Shown here in pieces: positions 7,651 to 15,852 of a stretch of 64,000 bases of DNA. The translations under genes and the position numbers were made by a program. The DNA is taken from positions 1,736,001 to 1,800,000 of the forward strand of contig CP097573.1 in the NCBI GenBank assembly GCA_000492175.2, written 5' to 3'. Below the pieces are notes generated by a model, which did no database searches, was not told the origin of the DNA, and worked only from the letters and a program-made list of their open reading frames with translations. The DNA comes from Firmicutes bacterium ASF500 (GTDB taxonomy: Bacteria > Bacillota > Clostridia > Oscillospirales > Oscillospiraceae). Numbering within the stretch: position 1 is the first letter of the stretch; every line of letters begins with the position of its first letter.

Positions 7651-9477
7651 GTGACTTTTAAAGACCTGGGGCTGAACGCCCCCATCTTGCGCGCCCTGAA
7701 GGAGCAGGGCTATGACAAGCCGTCCCCCATTCAGGAAAAAGCCATCCCCCCCGCCCTGGCCGGGCGGGACGTGCTGGGCTGTGCCCAGACAGGCACCGGC
7801 AAGACCTGTGCCTTCGCCTCCCCCATTTTGCAGCGCCTGGAGCCCAAAGCCGGCCCCAAGCGCCCCATCCGGGTCCTCATCCTCACCCCCACCCGGGAGC
7901 TGGCGATCCAGATCGGCGAGAGTTTTGACGCCTATGGCAAATACCTCAAGCTGCGCCACGCCGTCATCTTCGGCGGGGTGGGCCAGAATCCCCAGGTGGA
8001 GGCCCTGAAAAGGGGGATCGACATCCTGGTGGCCACCCCCGGCCGGCTGATGGACCTCCACGACCAGGGCTTTGTCAATCTGGACGGCCTGGAGATCTTC
8101 GTGCTGGACGAGGCCGACCGGATGCTGGACATGGGCTTTATCCACGACGTACGGAAGATTTTGAAGTGGCTTCCCCAGAAGAAGCAGACCCTGTTCTTCT
8201 CCGCCACCATGCCCCCGGAGATCACCGACCTGGTGAACTCTCTGCTGAAAAACCCGGTAAAGGTGGCGGTGAACCCCATCTCCTCCCCGGTGGAGGTCAT
8301 CCGCCAGAGCGTCTATCTGGTGGACAAGGGGAACAAGACCGCCCTGCTGGCCCACCTTATGGAGGAAAAGCGGGTCAAGAACGCCCTGGTATTCACCCGC
8401 ACCAAGCACGGGGCCAACAAGGTGGCCCGGGACCTGGGCAAGGCGGGCATCTCCGCCGCCGCCATCCACGGCAACAAGAGCCAGACCGCCCGCCAGCAGG
8501 CCCTGGCCGACTTCAAAGCGGGCCGTATCCGCTGCTTGGTCGCCACCGACATCGCCGCCCGTGGGCTGGACATTGAGGAGCTGTCCCACGTGTTCAACTA
8601 CAACCTGCCCGAGGTGCCCGAGACCTACGTCCACCGCATTGGCCGCACCGGCCGGGCGGGCCGGGGCGGGGAGGCCGTCGCCTTCTGCGATTTTGGCGAA
8701 AAGCCTCTGCTCCGGGACATTGAGAAGCTCATCGGCAAGAAGGTTCCCCTAATCGAGGACCACCCCTACCCCATGCAGGTCTTCGAGGCCCCCAAGCGGG
8801 ACAGAAACGGCAAGATCATCAACGAGGAGGACCAGGAGGCCCGTCAGGCCGCCCGGGAGCTCCGCCGCCAGCGGGAGGAGGCCCGTCAGGCCGCCCCCCA
8901 GGCCAGGCAGAAAAAGGCGGAGAAAATGGAGCCCAAAAAGGCGGAGCTGAAGCGGGTGGAGGCCCCCAAGGAGCCCCCCAAGCGGACGGAGAAGGAGTCC
9001 CCCCGGCGGGGCGTCCGGGCCGGAACCCTCATGGACACCGGCGACGCTATGCCCAACACCGACTTCCGCCGCCCCAACCCTCTGGACAGCGACACCATCA
9101 TGGACGCCACCGCTCGGATGCTGTCCTCCCGCCGGTCTCTTCTGTCCTCCATCCTGCCCAAGGGCGGGGAGAAGAAGGACCAGAAGGGGAAGCAGGCCAA
9201 AGGCAAGCAGGCCAAGCAGGTCAAGGCGGAGGAGCCCAAGGCGGAGCCGGTGAAGCAGGAGCCGGTAAAAAAGGCCAGGAGGCCCGCCAAGGGGAAGCAG
9301 GGGACCATCCAGGCGGCGCGGGAGGCCAAGCCCGCCCCTCAGAAGAAGCGCGCCGCCTCCAAGCCCCCCCGCCGGGACCGCCGTATGCCCCCGGAGCCCC
9401 CCCGGAAAAACCAGCCCAAGGACTCCACCGAGCAGGCCAGCCTGATGAAGCCCTATTATTTGGACATCGGGCGGTAA
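7651..9477 (+). CDS. DEAD-box ATP-dependent RNA helicase with long basic tail
   Basis: A 608-residue helicase that remodels RNA duplexes at the cost of ATP. Motifs in order: Q motif [10 protein letters not shown] near 25–34, Walker A AQTGTGKT at 45–52, PTREL, DEAD box [19 protein letters not shown] and [13 protein letters not shown]; the core ends near residue 380. Beyond it lies a low-complexity tail of about 220 residues rich in Lys, Arg, Ala, Gln and Pro, including tandem [15 protein letters not shown] repeats, probably a disordered RNA-binding tail. The GTG start is chosen because AAGGAAG lies 8 bases upstream and the Q-motif spacing is then normal. Likely cold-shock or ribosome-assembly role. 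Confidence 0.93.
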   Translation: MTFKDLGLNAPILRALKEQGYDKPSPIQEKAIPPALAGRDVLGCAQTGTGKTCAFASPILQRLEPKAGPKRPIRVLILTPTRELAIQIGESFDAYGKYLKLRHAVIFGGVGQNPQVEALKRGIDILVATPGRLMDLHDQGFVNLDGLEIFVLDEADRMLDMGFIHDVRKILKWLPQKKQTLFFSATMPPEITDLVNSLLKNPVKVAVNPISSPVEVIRQSVYLVDKGNKTALLAHLMEEKRVKNALVFTRTKHGANKVARDLGKAGISAAAIHGNKSQTARQQALADFKAGRIRCLVATDIAARGLDIEELSHVFNYNLPEVPETYVHRIGRTGRAGRGGEAVAFCDFGEKPLLRDIEKLIGKKVPLIEDHPYPMQVFEAPKRDRNGKIINEEDQEARQAARELRRQREEARQAAPQARQKKAEKMEPKKAELKRVEAPKEPPKRTEKESPRRGVRAGTLMDTGDAMPNTDFRRPNPLDSDTIMDATARMLSSRRSLLSSILPKGGEKKDQKGKQAKGKQAKQVKAEEPKAEPVKQEPVKKARRPAKGKQGTIQAAREAKPAPQKKRAASKPPRRDRRMPPEPPRKNQPKDSTEQASLMKPYYLDIGR

Positions 9478-9489
9478 TACGTCACGGCG

Positions 9490-9568
9490 TGTAGGGGCGG
9501 ATATCATCCGCCCGCTCCCCAACCGCAAGCCCCTCATTATAAACGGGCGGGTAATACCCGCCCCTACA
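9490..9568. repeat. Palindromic intergenic repeat, family A, copy 2
   Basis: Starts TGTAGGGGCGGATATCATCC and ends GGGTAATACCCGCCCCTACA. It lies 12 bases beyond the helicase stop and 30 bases before the CoA-transferase start. Confidence 0.85.
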
Positions 9569-9598
9569 TCAAAGATATATCAACAGGAGGAGATCAAC

Positions 9599-10936
9599 AT
9601 GGATTATCAGGCCCTTTATCAACAGAAGCTGACCACCGCCGAGCAGGCCGTCAAGGCCGTCCAGTCGGGCGACTGGGTGGACTACGGCTGGTGCACCAAC
9701 CACCCCGTGGCTCTGGACCGCGCCCTGGCCACCCGAAAGGATGAGCTCACCGATGTGAAGGTGCGCGGCGGCGTTACCATGTGGATGCCCGAGATCGCCA
9801 AGGCCGACGACGCCGGGGACCACTTCACCTGGAACTCCTGGCACTGCTCCGGCATCGACCGGAAGATTATCGGCAAGGGGATGGGCTTTTTCGCCCCCAT
9901 GCGGTACTCTGAGCTCCCCCGGTTCTACCGGGAGAACGTCACCGTGGACGTGGCTATGATCCAGGTCACCCCCATGGACAGCCACGGCAATTTCAGCTAC
10001 GCCCTGGCCGCCTCCCACCTGGCCGACATGCTGAACAAGGCCAAGACCATCATCGTGGAGGTCAACCAGAATCTGCCCTGGGTCTACGGCCTGACGGGCT
10101 GTGAGATCAACATCGCCGACGTGGACTATGTGGTGGAGGGGGACAACCCCGCCGTGGCCCAGCTGGGCGCGGGCGGCGAGCCCACCGATGTGGACCGGGC
10201 GGTGGCCAAGCTCATCGTGGAGCAGATCCCCAACGGGGCCTGCCTCCAGCTGGGCATCGGCGGTATGCCCAACACCGTGGGCTCCATGATCGCCCAGTCC
10301 GATTTGAAGGACCTGGGCGTACACACCGAGATGTATGTGGACGGCTTTGTGGACATGGCTCTGGCGGGCAAGCTCACCGGCGGTCGCAAGGCCCTGGACA
10401 AGGGCCGTCAGGTCTACGCCTTCGCCGCCGGCACCCAGAAGCTCTACGACTACATCAACCGCAACCCCGCCGTTATGGCCGCTCCGGTGGACTACACCAA
10501 CGACGTGCGGGTGCTGGCCCAGCTGGATAACTTCATCTCCATCAACAACGCCATCGACATGGACCTCTTCGGCCAGGTCAACGCCGAGTCCGCCGGGTTG
10601 AAGCACATCTCCGGCACCGGCGGTCAGCTGGACTTCGTCATGGGGGCCTACCTGTCCAAGGGGGGCAAGAGCTTCATCTGCATGTCCTCCACCGTCACCG
10701 GCAAGGACGGCACCGTGAAGAGCCGCATCGTCCCCACCCTCACCCCCGGCTCCATCGCCACCGACCCCCGGTCCTGCGTGCAGTACATCGTCACCGAGCA
10801 CGGCATGATTAACCTCAAAGGCCTGTCCACCTGGGAGCGGGCCGAGGCCATCATCTCCATCGCCGACCCCCAGTTCCGGGAGCAGCTCATTCAGGACGCT
10901 GAAAAGATGGGCATCTGGCGCAGAAGCAGCAAATAA
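9599..10936 (+). CDS. Acetyl-CoA hydrolase/transferase family protein, probably butyryl-CoA:acetate CoA-transferase
   Basis: A 445-residue CoA-transferase of the acetyl-CoA hydrolase/4-hydroxybutyrate CoA-transferase family. The likely catalytic glutamate is in [15 protein letters not shown], and the CoA-contacting [20 protein letters not shown] block and C-terminal [12 protein letters not shown] are clear. In gut Clostridia such enzymes exchange CoA between butyryl-CoA and acetate, the last step of butyrate formation; 4-hydroxybutyrate or acetate CoA-transferase activity is an alternative that sequence alone does not settle. AGGAGGAGATCAAC precedes the ATG. It is followed two bases later by ogt, with which it probably shares a transcript. 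Confidence 0.88.
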   Translation: MDYQALYQQKLTTAEQAVKAVQSGDWVDYGWCTNHPVALDRALATRKDELTDVKVRGGVTMWMPEIAKADDAGDHFTWNSWHCSGIDRKIIGKGMGFFAPMRYSELPRFYRENVTVDVAMIQVTPMDSHGNFSYALAASHLADMLNKAKTIIVEVNQNLPWVYGLTGCEINIADVDYVVEGDNPAVAQLGAGGEPTDVDRAVAKLIVEQIPNGACLQLGIGGMPNTVGSMIAQSDLKDLGVHTEMYVDGFVDMALAGKLTGGRKALDKGRQVYAFAAGTQKLYDYINRNPAVMAAPVDYTNDVRVLAQLDNFISINNAIDMDLFGQVNAESAGLKHISGTGGQLDFVMGAYLSKGGKSFICMSSTVTGKDGTVKSRIVPTLTPGSIATDPRSCVQYIVTEHGMINLKGLSTWERAEAIISIADPQFREQLIQDAEKMGIWRRSSK

Positions 10937-10938
10937 CG

Positions 10939-11400
10939 ATGGACGGCTATACCGTGTACCCCTTCCCCTTCGGGCAGCTGCTCGTAAAATATCAGGACGG
11001 GGCAGTCACCCGCCTCACCCGGACGGAGGAGCCCGTCCGGGAGGAGGGGCGGACCGCCCTCACCGACCTGGTCTTTCAGCAGATCAGCGAATACCTGGAG
11101 GGCCGGCGGAGGACCTTCGACTTCCCCTATGTCCTGAAGGGCACCCCCTTTCAGCAGCGGGTGTGGCAGGCCCTGTGTACCATCCCCTACGGCGAGACCC
11201 GCACCTATGGGGAGATCGCCGCCGCTGCGGGAAGCCCCAAGGCCTTCCGGGCCGTAGGGATGGCCAACCACCAAAATCCCATCTTCATCGCCGTCCCCTG
11301 TCACCGGGTCATCGGCGCGGGGGGAAAGCTGGTGGGCTATGGAGGGGGCCTCGACATGAAGGAAGCGCTGTTACAAATGGAAAGACGGGCCCTGGAATAG
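10939..11400 (+). CDS. ogt: Methylated-DNA–protein-cysteine S-methyltransferase
   Basis: A 153-residue suicide repair protein that moves the methyl group from O6-methylguanine (or O4-methylthymine) onto its own cysteine. The acceptor site is PCHRV, preceded by GMANHQNPIFIAV and followed by GYGGGLDMKEALL, all diagnostic; the winged-helix segment TPFQQRVWQALCTIPYGETRTYGEIA carries the recognition-helix region. There is no Ada regulatory domain. The start lies two bases after the CoA-transferase stop, so it depends on that transcript. Its 3' end overlaps a GC hairpin. Confidence 0.95.
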   Translation: MDGYTVYPFPFGQLLVKYQDGAVTRLTRTEEPVREEGRTALTDLVFQQISEYLEGRRRTFDFPYVLKGTPFQQRVWQALCTIPYGETRTYGEIAAAAGSPKAFRAVGMANHQNPIFIAVPCHRVIGAGGKLVGYGGGLDMKEALLQMERRALE

Positions 11401-11408
11401 GGCCCGTC
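11384..11408 (+). terminator. GC-rich hairpin at the end of ogt
   Basis: GACGGGCCC and GGGCCCGTC pair across a 7-base loop that contains the ogt stop codon; the following CTCATTTATC is only weakly T-rich, so termination may be incomplete. The convergent HPr-like gene ends 17 bases further on. Confidence 0.6.
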
Positions 11409-11424
11409 TCATTTATCACGGGGC

Positions 11425-11646
11425 TTATGACATTTTCGCCACCATGTGCTGGAAGGACCGGGGGGAGACGCCGTCGTCCACCACCACCTTGGCCTTCTTG
11501 CCGATCAAGGCGAACAGTCCCAGCAGGGAGCGGGCGTCCAGCATCATGTCCTTTGTAAACAGCCACACCTCATAGGGGGCCTGGCAGGCCAGGCGGTTGA
11601 TCTGCTCCACCTGCTCCTTGCTCTTGATTTCAATTTCCTTCAGCAT
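11425..11646 (-). CDS. HPr-like protein lacking the phosphorylatable histidine
   Basis: A 73-residue protein with the length and fold pattern of HPr phosphocarriers, including MLDARSLLGLFALIGKKAKVVV, which matches the KSIMGVMSL (Ser46) helix region. The loop that should carry the active histidine (G-x-H-A-R-P) instead reads RLACQAPYEV, around residues 18–26, with no histidine, so it should not accept phosphate from enzyme I. It may be a regulatory paralogue. It has its own promoter at 11725–11754, and AGGAGG sits ahead of the start. Confidence 0.75.
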   Translation of the reverse strand: MLKEIEIKSKEQVEQINRLACQAPYEVWLFTKDMMLDARSLLGLFALIGKKAKVVVDDGVSPRSFQHMVAKMS

Positions 11647-11724
11647 GAGGGAACCTCCTTTTCAAACGCGGTTTCGTTCCTCGCCCCGCCCCGGGGGCGC
11701 GCCGCTTTTTCAGCGGCTGACTGT

Positions 11725-11754
11725 ATTTTAGCAGGGAAAACTTGCCTGCGTCAA
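11725..11754 (-). promoter_or_regulatory. Promoter of the HPr-like gene
   Basis: On the minus strand TTGACG, 18-base spacer, TAAAAT, about 80 bases before the start; the transcript leader contains a GC-rich hairpin near 11685–11720. Confidence 0.65.
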
Positions 11755-11836
11755 GGACACTTCTATCCGAAATGCACAAATCAGTATTCCCGTTTTTGTA
11801 TGTTCTATACAAAGACTCCCTTCTTTCTTTTTGCCA

Positions 11837-11865
11837 TTGACACCCCTTTTCCCTCGGACTATAAT
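11837..11865 (+). promoter_or_regulatory. Consensus sigma-A promoter of serC
   Basis: Perfect TTGACA, 17-base spacer, perfect TATAAT. The start of serC is about 50 bases downstream, so the leader is short and leaves no room for a T-box or riboswitch. Confidence 0.85.
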
Positions 11866-11918
11866 TAGAAGCTGTTACCATAGCACGACCATTTTGATGC
11901 TTGAAAGGGGCTTTTTCT

Positions 11919-13004
11919 ATGAGCAGTACCCGTGTTTATAATTTTGCCGCCGGCCCCTCCGTGCTCCCGCTGTCCGTGCTGGAGCGCGCCGGGGCGGAGA
12001 TCACAAACTACCAGGGCTCCGGCATGTCCGTGATGGAGATGAGCCACCGGTCCAAGGTCTTTATGTCCATCTTTCAGGAGACCCAGGATAAGCTGCGCCG
12101 GCTGATGAACGTGCCGGAGGGCTACCGCATCCTGTTCCTCCAGACCGGGGCCTCCGGCCAGTTCTCCGCCGTCCCCCTGAACCTGATCGGCAAAACCGGC
12201 CGGGCGGACTACGCCGTCACCGGCAACTTCTCCGACCTGGCCTGCAAGGAGGCCCGGAAGTACGGGCAGATCAGCCTGGCCTGCGACACCGGGGACCGGA
12301 ATCACTGCTACATCCCCCGGCAGGAGGGGTTGACGCTGGACCCCCAGGCCAGCTACTTCTACTACTGCGCCAACAACACCATCTACGGCACCGAGTGGGA
12401 CTACGTGCCCCAGACCGGAGACGTGCCGCTGGTGTGCGATATGTCCTCCGACATCCTGTCTATGCCGGTGGACGTGTCCCAATACGGCGTCATCTACGCC
12501 GGGGCGCAAAAAAATATGGCCCCCGCCGGCCTGACGGTGGTCATCATCCGGGAGGACCTGGCCGGTCACGAGCTGCCCTGCACCCCCCTGATGATGAACT
12601 ACAGGACCATGATCGACAAGGACTCCATGTACAACACGCCCCCCTGCTGGTGCATCTATATGCTGGGCCTGGTGCTGGACTGGGTGGAGGAAAACGGCGG
12701 TCTGTCCGGGATGAAAAAGCTCCGGGACCTGCGCTCCGGGATGCTCTACGATACCCTGGAACACGCCCGCCGCTTCCAGCTCCACGCGGACAGGGACTCC
12801 CGCTCCGGCATGAACGTCACCTTCCGCACCGGCGACGAGGCCCTGGACGCCAAATTCATCCAGGAGGCCGCGGCCGCCGGCTTCGTCAACCTGAAGGGCC
12901 ACCGGAAAACCGGGGGAATGCGGGCCTCCATCTACAACGCTATGCCCGTGGAGGGCGTGGAGAAGCTGTGCGAGTTCATTCGGAGGTTTGACAAGGAGAA
13001 TTGA
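11919..13004 (+). CDS. serC: Phosphoserine aminotransferase
   Basis: A 361-residue PLP enzyme that converts 3-phosphohydroxypyruvate and glutamate to phosphoserine, the second step of serine synthesis. The family start VYNFAAGPSVLPLSVLE, the GSGMSVMEMSHRSK loop, TGASGQFSAVPLNL, and the PLP-lysine context YAGAQKNMAPAGLT are all present; length is standard. ATG chosen with AAAGGGG ahead of it. A consensus promoter lies 50 bases upstream. The DUF1963 gene follows with a one-base gap. Its pathway partner serA is 2.8 kb downstream on the same strand; no serB is present in the window. Confidence 0.97.
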   Translation: MSSTRVYNFAAGPSVLPLSVLERAGAEITNYQGSGMSVMEMSHRSKVFMSIFQETQDKLRRLMNVPEGYRILFLQTGASGQFSAVPLNLIGKTGRADYAVTGNFSDLACKEARKYGQISLACDTGDRNHCYIPRQEGLTLDPQASYFYYCANNTIYGTEWDYVPQTGDVPLVCDMSSDILSMPVDVSQYGVIYAGAQKNMAPAGLTVVIIREDLAGHELPCTPLMMNYRTMIDKDSMYNTPPCWCIYMLGLVLDWVEENGGLSGMKKLRDLRSGMLYDTLEHARRFQLHADRDSRSGMNVTFRTGDEALDAKFIQEAAAAGFVNLKGHRKTGGMRASIYNAMPVEGVEKLCEFIRRFDKEN

Positions 13005-13005
13005 C

Positions 13006-13911
13006 ATGGCGGACAAAATGCTGGAAAACAACGAGCGGGCCAGGAGCGAGGCCAGGGAGGTCTATGATCTGGCCCGGAAAATCACGGCGGAGCTCCACGC
13101 GGAACACCACCGCACCGCCGTCCGCTTCACGCTGGAGCCGGGGGAGCCGGGAATCTTCGAGAGCAAGGCGGCCGGCACGCCCTATCTGCCCCACGATATG
13201 CCCTGGCCGCTGGATTCCAAAGGGCAGGGGCTGACCCTGCTGGCTCAGGTGGACTGCGCAGGTCTGGGCGGTCTGCCCGACTTCCCTCAGTGCGGGCTTT
13301 TGCAGTTCTTCTCTGGATTGGACGACCTGTTTGGGGCAGAATTTGACCACATGACGGAACAGAAGGATTTCCGAGTGCTTTACCATGAGACGGTGGACCG
13401 CTCCGTCACAGCGGAGGAAGTGGAGGCCAAACGGCCCCCGCTGCCGGAGGATTCGGAGGACTATTCTCCCGTGTTTCAGCCCTGCCGTATTCTGCTGAAA
13501 GCCCCCGCTGAGCAGGGAATCACGGAGCAGGACCCCCGCTTTAACCCTCTGTTTGCGGATAAATGGAACCCGCTGCGTCCCGATGCTCCGGTGAAGGGTA
13601 CGTGGGATGTACACAAGCTGGTTCCGGACCGCCTGCGGGACTATGACGCCACTGAACAGCCCGGATGGGACGGCCCTCATCACCAGCTGGGCGGTTATCC
13701 CTTCTTTACCCAGTCCGACCCCCGGCCTGGAGAGTGTGAGGATTTAGATGTACTGCTGTTCCAGCTGGACAGCGATATGCTTCCCCGGGAGCAGGGCGGG
13801 CGTGATTTGGTCCTCTGGGGCGACTGCGGCGTGGGCAACTTCTTTATCAACCGGGAGGCCTTGAAGCGCCGGGATTTCTCCCGGGTGGCCTATAACTGGG
13901 ACTGCTGCTAA
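13006..13911 (+). CDS. DUF1963 (YwqG-like) protein
   Basis: A 301-residue protein of the YwqG/DUF1963 family, known from structure but with no proven function. Recognisable pieces are SKAAGTPYLPHDMPWP, LTLLAQVDCAGLGGLPDFPQCGLLQFF near residues 75–105, the HHQLGGYPFFTQSDPR segment and the C-terminal DLDVLLFQLDSD…LVLWGDCGVGNFFINREALKRRDFSRVAYNWDCC. The ATG has AAGGAG ahead and lies one base after the serC stop, so it is in the serC transcript. Codon use from about 13300 onward is slightly less GC-biased than in serC. No role in serine metabolism should be assumed. Confidence 0.85.
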   Translation: MADKMLENNERARSEAREVYDLARKITAELHAEHHRTAVRFTLEPGEPGIFESKAAGTPYLPHDMPWPLDSKGQGLTLLAQVDCAGLGGLPDFPQCGLLQFFSGLDDLFGAEFDHMTEQKDFRVLYHETVDRSVTAEEVEAKRPPLPEDSEDYSPVFQPCRILLKAPAEQGITEQDPRFNPLFADKWNPLRPDAPVKGTWDVHKLVPDRLRDYDATEQPGWDGPHHQLGGYPFFTQSDPRPGECEDLDVLLFQLDSDMLPREQGGRDLVLWGDCGVGNFFINREALKRRDFSRVAYNWDCC

Positions 13912-13930
13912 ATAAAAGGGAGATGCGTTT

Positions 13931-14446
13931 ATGTCCCGTTCAAATCAACAAACACATCTGCGCCAGCTGGTGCTGACCGCCCTATTTGCCTCGGCCATCA
14001 CGGTGATGACAGCCTATATCCTCCATATCCCCATCCCCACTGGGGGCTATATCCACCTGGGGGACGCCCTGATCTATCTGGCGGCCTGCCTGCTGCCTCT
14101 CCCCTATGCGGCGGCGGCCGCCGCCGTCGGTGCAGGGCTGGCCGACCTGCTCACCGCCCCTATGTGGGTGCTGCCCACTCTGGTTATCAAGGCTGTGCTG
14201 GTGCTGTTCTTCACCAGTAAGTCGGAGCGCATCCTCTGCCCGCGCAACTGCGCCGCTGTGGTTATGGCGGGACTCTTCTCCCCCGCCGCCTACGCCCTGG
14301 CCGGCTGCGCCATGGCCGGAACCATGACCGCCTTCCTGCCCCAGTTCCTGGGCACTCTGGTCCAGGGCATCGGCAGCGGGGCCCTGTTCCTGGTGATTGC
14401 CCCCGCGCTGGACGGCGTTAAGTTGAAGGAGCACGTGAAGGCGTAA
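13931..14446 (+). CDS. ECF-transporter S-component-like membrane protein (TIGR04002 type)
   Basis: A 171-residue integral membrane protein with about five hydrophobic segments. Its start QLVLTALFASAITVMTAYILHIPIPTGGYIHLGDALIYLAACLLPLPYA carries the GGYIHLGDA motif typical of substrate-specific S components of energy-coupling-factor vitamin transporters; it resembles the uncharacterised TIGR04002 group. The ligand is unknown, and no EcfA/EcfT genes are near, so it would rely on a shared ECF module. It lies 20 bases after the DUF1963 gene and probably ends the serC operon. Confidence 0.75.
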   Translation: MSRSNQQTHLRQLVLTALFASAITVMTAYILHIPIPTGGYIHLGDALIYLAACLLPLPYAAAAAAVGAGLADLLTAPMWVLPTLVIKAVLVLFFTSKSERILCPRNCAAVVMAGLFSPAAYALAGCAMAGTMTAFLPQFLGTLVQGIGSGALFLVIAPALDGVKLKEHVKA

Positions 14447-14453
14447 GCGCCGC

Positions 14454-14717
14454 TTACGCCCGCACCAGCTTATTCAGTTCTTGGGCCAGAGACAGAGCGG
14501 CGCAAAACAGATGCTCACTTGTAATGTCGCCCTGAGCAGCTGCCGCATCCATCAGCGCGCGCAGCTCCGGCTGCTGTTCCTTGCTCAGATAGGAGGCCAC
14601 CCGCTTCTCCTGCCGCTCCGCTCCCAGCACGGCGTCTATATACTCCTGGTCCTCTGACAGGCTCCCCAGCCGCTTTTCGCATACAAATGCGTATAGGCAT
14701 CTGGTCAGTTCGTCCAT
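14454..14717 (-). CDS. Small helical DUF6809-like protein
   Basis: An 87-residue, mostly helical, charged protein with no signal peptide. The pattern LY near the N terminus, a YxxAV...E middle and a C-terminal EHLFCAALSLAQEL helix resembles the DUF6809 family of Clostridia, whose function is unknown. It is divergent from the first of three 70-residue Xre proteins, and a second protein of this kind (36197–36466) also sits divergently beside a 70-residue Xre gene. GGAGACACC lies before the start. The family call is by pattern only. Confidence 0.6.
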   Translation of the reverse strand: MDELTRCLYAFVCEKRLGSLSEDQEYIDAVLGAERQEKRVASYLSKEQQPELRALMDAAAAQGDITSEHLFCAALSLAQELNKLVRA

Positions 14718-14759
14718 GGTGTCTCCTCCATTTCGTTATATCAAGTGGGTGAGTGAAAA

Positions 14760-14972
14760 ATGTTGATCGTCGCAGAACGTCTCTATATCCTTCGCAAAGA
14801 GCTCAACTTAACTCAGGAAGCAGTAAGTAAGGAGCTGGGCATCTCGTTGATGTCCTACCGCCGCTATGAGACAAACGAGCGGGAACCAACCGCCCCCACT
14901 CTGGCAAAAATGGCGAGGTTCTACCACGTTTCCCTGGACTATCTGGTTGGACTGAAAGACGAGCGGCAGTAA
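14760..14972 (+). CDS. Xre-family HTH protein, tandem copy 1
   Basis: A 70-residue DNA-binding protein consisting only of a Cro/C1-type helix-turn-helix: RLYILRKELNLTQEAVSKELGISLMSYRRYETNEREPTAPTLAKMARFYHVSLDYLVGLKDERQ. It is one of three same-length paralogues in a row; all end in the same LDYLVGLKDERQ. There is no sensor domain, so it would act as a simple repressor or anti-repressor. The palindromic operator pair immediately downstream (14990–15040) suggests control of the next copy. Divergent from the small DUF6809-like gene. Confidence 0.85.
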   Translation: MLIVAERLYILRKELNLTQEAVSKELGISLMSYRRYETNEREPTAPTLAKMARFYHVSLDYLVGLKDERQ

Positions 14973-14989
14973 AGCACAGCCTCCAGCTT

Positions 14990-15040
14990 ACACCTGATTG
15001 GGTGTTTATGTTTGGCATTATATTACACCTGATTGGGTGT
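14990..15040. promoter_or_regulatory. Twin palindromic operator between Xre genes 1 and 2
   Basis: The 16-mer ACACCTGATTGGGTGT, itself an inverted repeat (ACACC…GGTGT), occurs twice without change at 14990–15005 and 15025–15040, 35 bases apart, with a TATATT box between them. Spacing and symmetry are what dimeric Xre proteins bind. Confidence 0.75.
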
Positions 15041-15060
15041 GTCAAGGGGGTAATCGCAAA

Positions 15061-15273
15061 ATGGTGATATTGTCTGAACGGCTCTGTTCTCTTCGCAAGG
15101 AACGGAGCATGACCCAGGAGGCGGTAGCCAAGGAGTTGGGTATTTCTCTGAACTCCTATCAGCGCTATGAAACGGACGAGAGGGAGCCAACCGCCCCCAC
15201 TCTGGCAAAAATGGCGAGGTTTTACCACGTCTCCCTGGACTATCTAGTTGGGCTGAAAGACGAGCGGCAATAA
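15061..15273 (+). CDS. Xre-family HTH protein, tandem copy 2
   Basis: A 70-residue helix-turn-helix protein, closest to copy 1 in its second half (TDEREPTAPTLAKMARFYHVSLDYLVGLKDERQ). The ATG at this point gives exactly the same length as its neighbours and has GGGGG upstream; a longer reading from 14998 would run through the operator pair and is unlikely. Differences concentrate around the recognition helix (ISLNSYQRYET versus ISLMSYRRYET), so the copies may prefer slightly different sites. It lies directly behind the twin operator and is probably autoregulated. Confidence 0.85.
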   Translation: MVILSERLCSLRKERSMTQEAVAKELGISLNSYQRYETDEREPTAPTLAKMARFYHVSLDYLVGLKDERQ

Positions 15274-15301
15274 AAACACGATTTGGGGTAATTCAAAAAA
15301 A

Positions 15302-15514
15302 ATGCTGAAATTGTCTGAAAGACTTTATAGCCTCCGCAAAGAACGGAAGCTTACACAAGACAGTGTGGCAAAGGAGCTGGGCATTTCCATGAAGTCCTAT
15401 TGCCGCTATGAGAAAAATGAGCGGGAGCCGACCGCCTCTCTTCTGGTGGAGATGGCAATGCTTTATCACGTCTCCCTGGACTATCTGGTTGGGCTGAAGG
15501 ACGAACGGCAATGA
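15302..15514 (+). CDS. Xre-family HTH protein, tandem copy 3
   Basis: The third 70-residue helix-turn-helix paralogue, 28 bases after copy 2. It reads LSERLYSLRKERKLTQDSVAKELGISMKSYCRYEKNEREPTASLLVEMAMLYHVSLDYLVGLKDERQ-like in pattern, with a more diverged helix after the HTH (LLVEMAMLYHV). No palindrome like the twin operator is visible in the short gap before it, so it is likely read through from copy 2. It is followed by the composite repeat before serA. Confidence 0.83.
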   Translation: MLKLSERLYSLRKERKLTQDSVAKELGISMKSYCRYEKNEREPTASLLVEMAMLYHVSLDYLVGLKDERQ

Positions 15515-15543
15515 ATAGGGACGGCCTGTGGCCGCCCGCCTGT

Positions 15544-15820
15544 TGTAGGGCGTGACCACTGGGCACGCCGCTGCGCAAAGCCAGAGATACGGCGCGCCGA
15601 GTCGTCGCGCCCTACGCCCTATGTCCCCCGCAGGGCAAAGCCTCCCTTGTGAAAGGGAGGGGGACCGCCGCCGAAGGCGGGGGTGGAGGGATTCCTCCGG
15701 AGCACCACCATTTATACGGAATCCCCCCGCCGCTTCGCGGCCCTCCCCCCTTTGGCAAGGGGGGAGGGCCGCCTGCGGGCGGGACGGGGGAGACGGCGCG
15801 CCGAGTCGTCGCGCCCTACA
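15544..15820. repeat. Composite repeat: family B unit, family C unit and a second family B end
   Basis: 15544–15615 is a family B unit (TGTAGGGCG…GTCGTCGCGCCCTAC). 15622–15790 is a family C unit made of GCCTCCCTTGTGAAAGGGAGG, a Gly-codon-like GGCGGGGGTGGAGGGATT block and CCCCCCTTTGGCAAGGGGGG hairpins. 15791–15820 is another family B right end. The arrangement looks like C inserted next to or into B. A degenerate family A half lies at 15516–15541. This fills the 338-base gap before serA. Confidence 0.8.
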
Positions 15821-15852
15821 CACCAAACAAACACAGACACGAGGTAATTCAC

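Noticed and set aside
11630..11881. An 83-codon minus-strand frame upstream of serC
   Set aside because: It covers the serC promoter and the leader of the HPr-like gene, without RBS or recognisable sequence.
11660..11918. T-box or serine-responsive leader for serC
   Set aside because: The consensus promoter lies only about 50 bases before the start, and no T-box sequence is found between.
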